From NCBI GenBank assembly GCA_020723345.1, contig DYJA01000046.1, positions 1 through 49,578 of the forward strand: a stretch of DNA of 49,578 bases, in the 5' to 3' direction. A program made the position numbers and the translations under genes. Positions 49,526-49,578 of this stretch are shown piece after piece. Source of the DNA: Candidatus Aquidulcis sp. (GTDB taxonomy: Bacteria > Chloroflexota > Anaerolineae > UBA4142). Position 1 is the stretch's first letter. Every line of letters begins with the position of its first letter. The notes beneath the pieces are model-generated. The model had not been told where the DNA came from. It saw only the letters and a program-made list of their open reading frames with translations, and ran no database searches.

Positions 49526-49578
49526 GTTACTACTCAGCCATGACCGAACTTGAATCGAATTTGTATTGCAAAGCACAC
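49526..49578. mobile_element. end of an insertion sequence (terminal inverted repeat), right window edge
   Basis: GTTACTACTCAGCC (49526-49539) is the inverted copy of 40-53. The following 39 bases are unlike the left edge, as expected for the opposite end of the IS. See the left-edge entry. Confidence 0.75.

Noticed and set aside
1-49578. Plasmid or phage interpretation of the apparent circle
   Set aside because: No replication, partition, relaxase, integrase or structural phage gene was seen; kept only as one possible explanation of the end-joining.

Overview
The window looks like a bacterial chromosome segment from the phylum Chloroflexota (probably an Anaerolineae-type lineage). This is inferred from GC-rich, CG-dinucleotide-rich DNA, Thr/Pro linkers (TPTPVPTATPTP type) on exported proteins, a NuoC-NuoD fusion, ferredoxin-dependent 2-oxoacid oxidoreductase genes and many short 'typographic' repeats. 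No rRNA, tRNA, CRISPR array, replication or partition gene was seen. Sequence reading alone cannot fix the taxonomy.

Layout. 1-5.6 kb: a very large exported RHS/YD-repeat protein on the minus strand, cut at its C-terminus by the end of an insertion sequence (IS). A lux-box-like operator and good promoter lie upstream of it, followed by a small LuxR-type HTH gene (6.1 kb). 6.3-14.3 kb: an RNA cytosine methyltransferase, an exported triple-PA14 protein, an AI-2E/PerM permease, a TerC-family protein under a yybP-ykoY-type (Mn2+) riboswitch, an ECF sigma/anti-sigma pair, a RelE-type pair and lipoyl synthase. 14.3-22.6 kb: 2-oxoacid:ferredoxin oxidoreductase (korAB), an FmdB zinc ribbon, peptide deformylase, a thioredoxin-fold protein, a second toxin/antitoxin-like pair, and the Complex I block nuoB-nuoCD-nuoI. 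22.8-25.5 kb: class II aldolase, a PPi-type phosphofructokinase and a YbaK-type deacylase. 25.6-29.3 kb: a polyprenyl-linked glycan set (GT-C, GT2, flippase-like protein). 29.3-31.4 kb: a PATAN/DUF4388 + small GTPase + V4R operon. 31.5-40.7 kb: TGS-nucleoside kinase, argH, MATE pump, GT39, an aminotransferase and an NTF2-like protein. 40.7-48.7 kb: a sugar-acid cluster with YjhG-type xylonate dehydratase and a 2-keto-3-deoxypentonate dehydratase-like enzyme, facing a LacI regulator and a binding-protein ABC sugar importer. Relics of a PhnD-like gene and a cupredoxin lie between them. 48.7 kb-end: a truncated IS630-type transposase fused to a broken RHS C-terminal fragment and another IS end.

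The two window ends fit together. Bases 54-61 and 49518-49525 are the same octamer (AGTACTTG). Each borders the same 14-bp IS terminal sequence in inverted orientation, and joining the flanks through one octamer restores an uninterrupted RHS reading frame. The ends therefore flank one IS insertion, so the molecule, or a tandem unit of it, closes on itself through an IS copy missing from this sequence.

The second theme is dense short inverted or tandem repeats between genes and, in frame, inside genes. They add internal peptides to a GT-C transferase, a GT39 transferase, argininosuccinate lyase and an anti-sigma factor, and they supply termini to LipA, GT2, ArgH and the xylonate dehydratase. 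Well-formed sigma-70-type promoters occur at several loci, and two genes appear to be transcribed as leaderless mRNAs with identical -10-to-ATG spacing.
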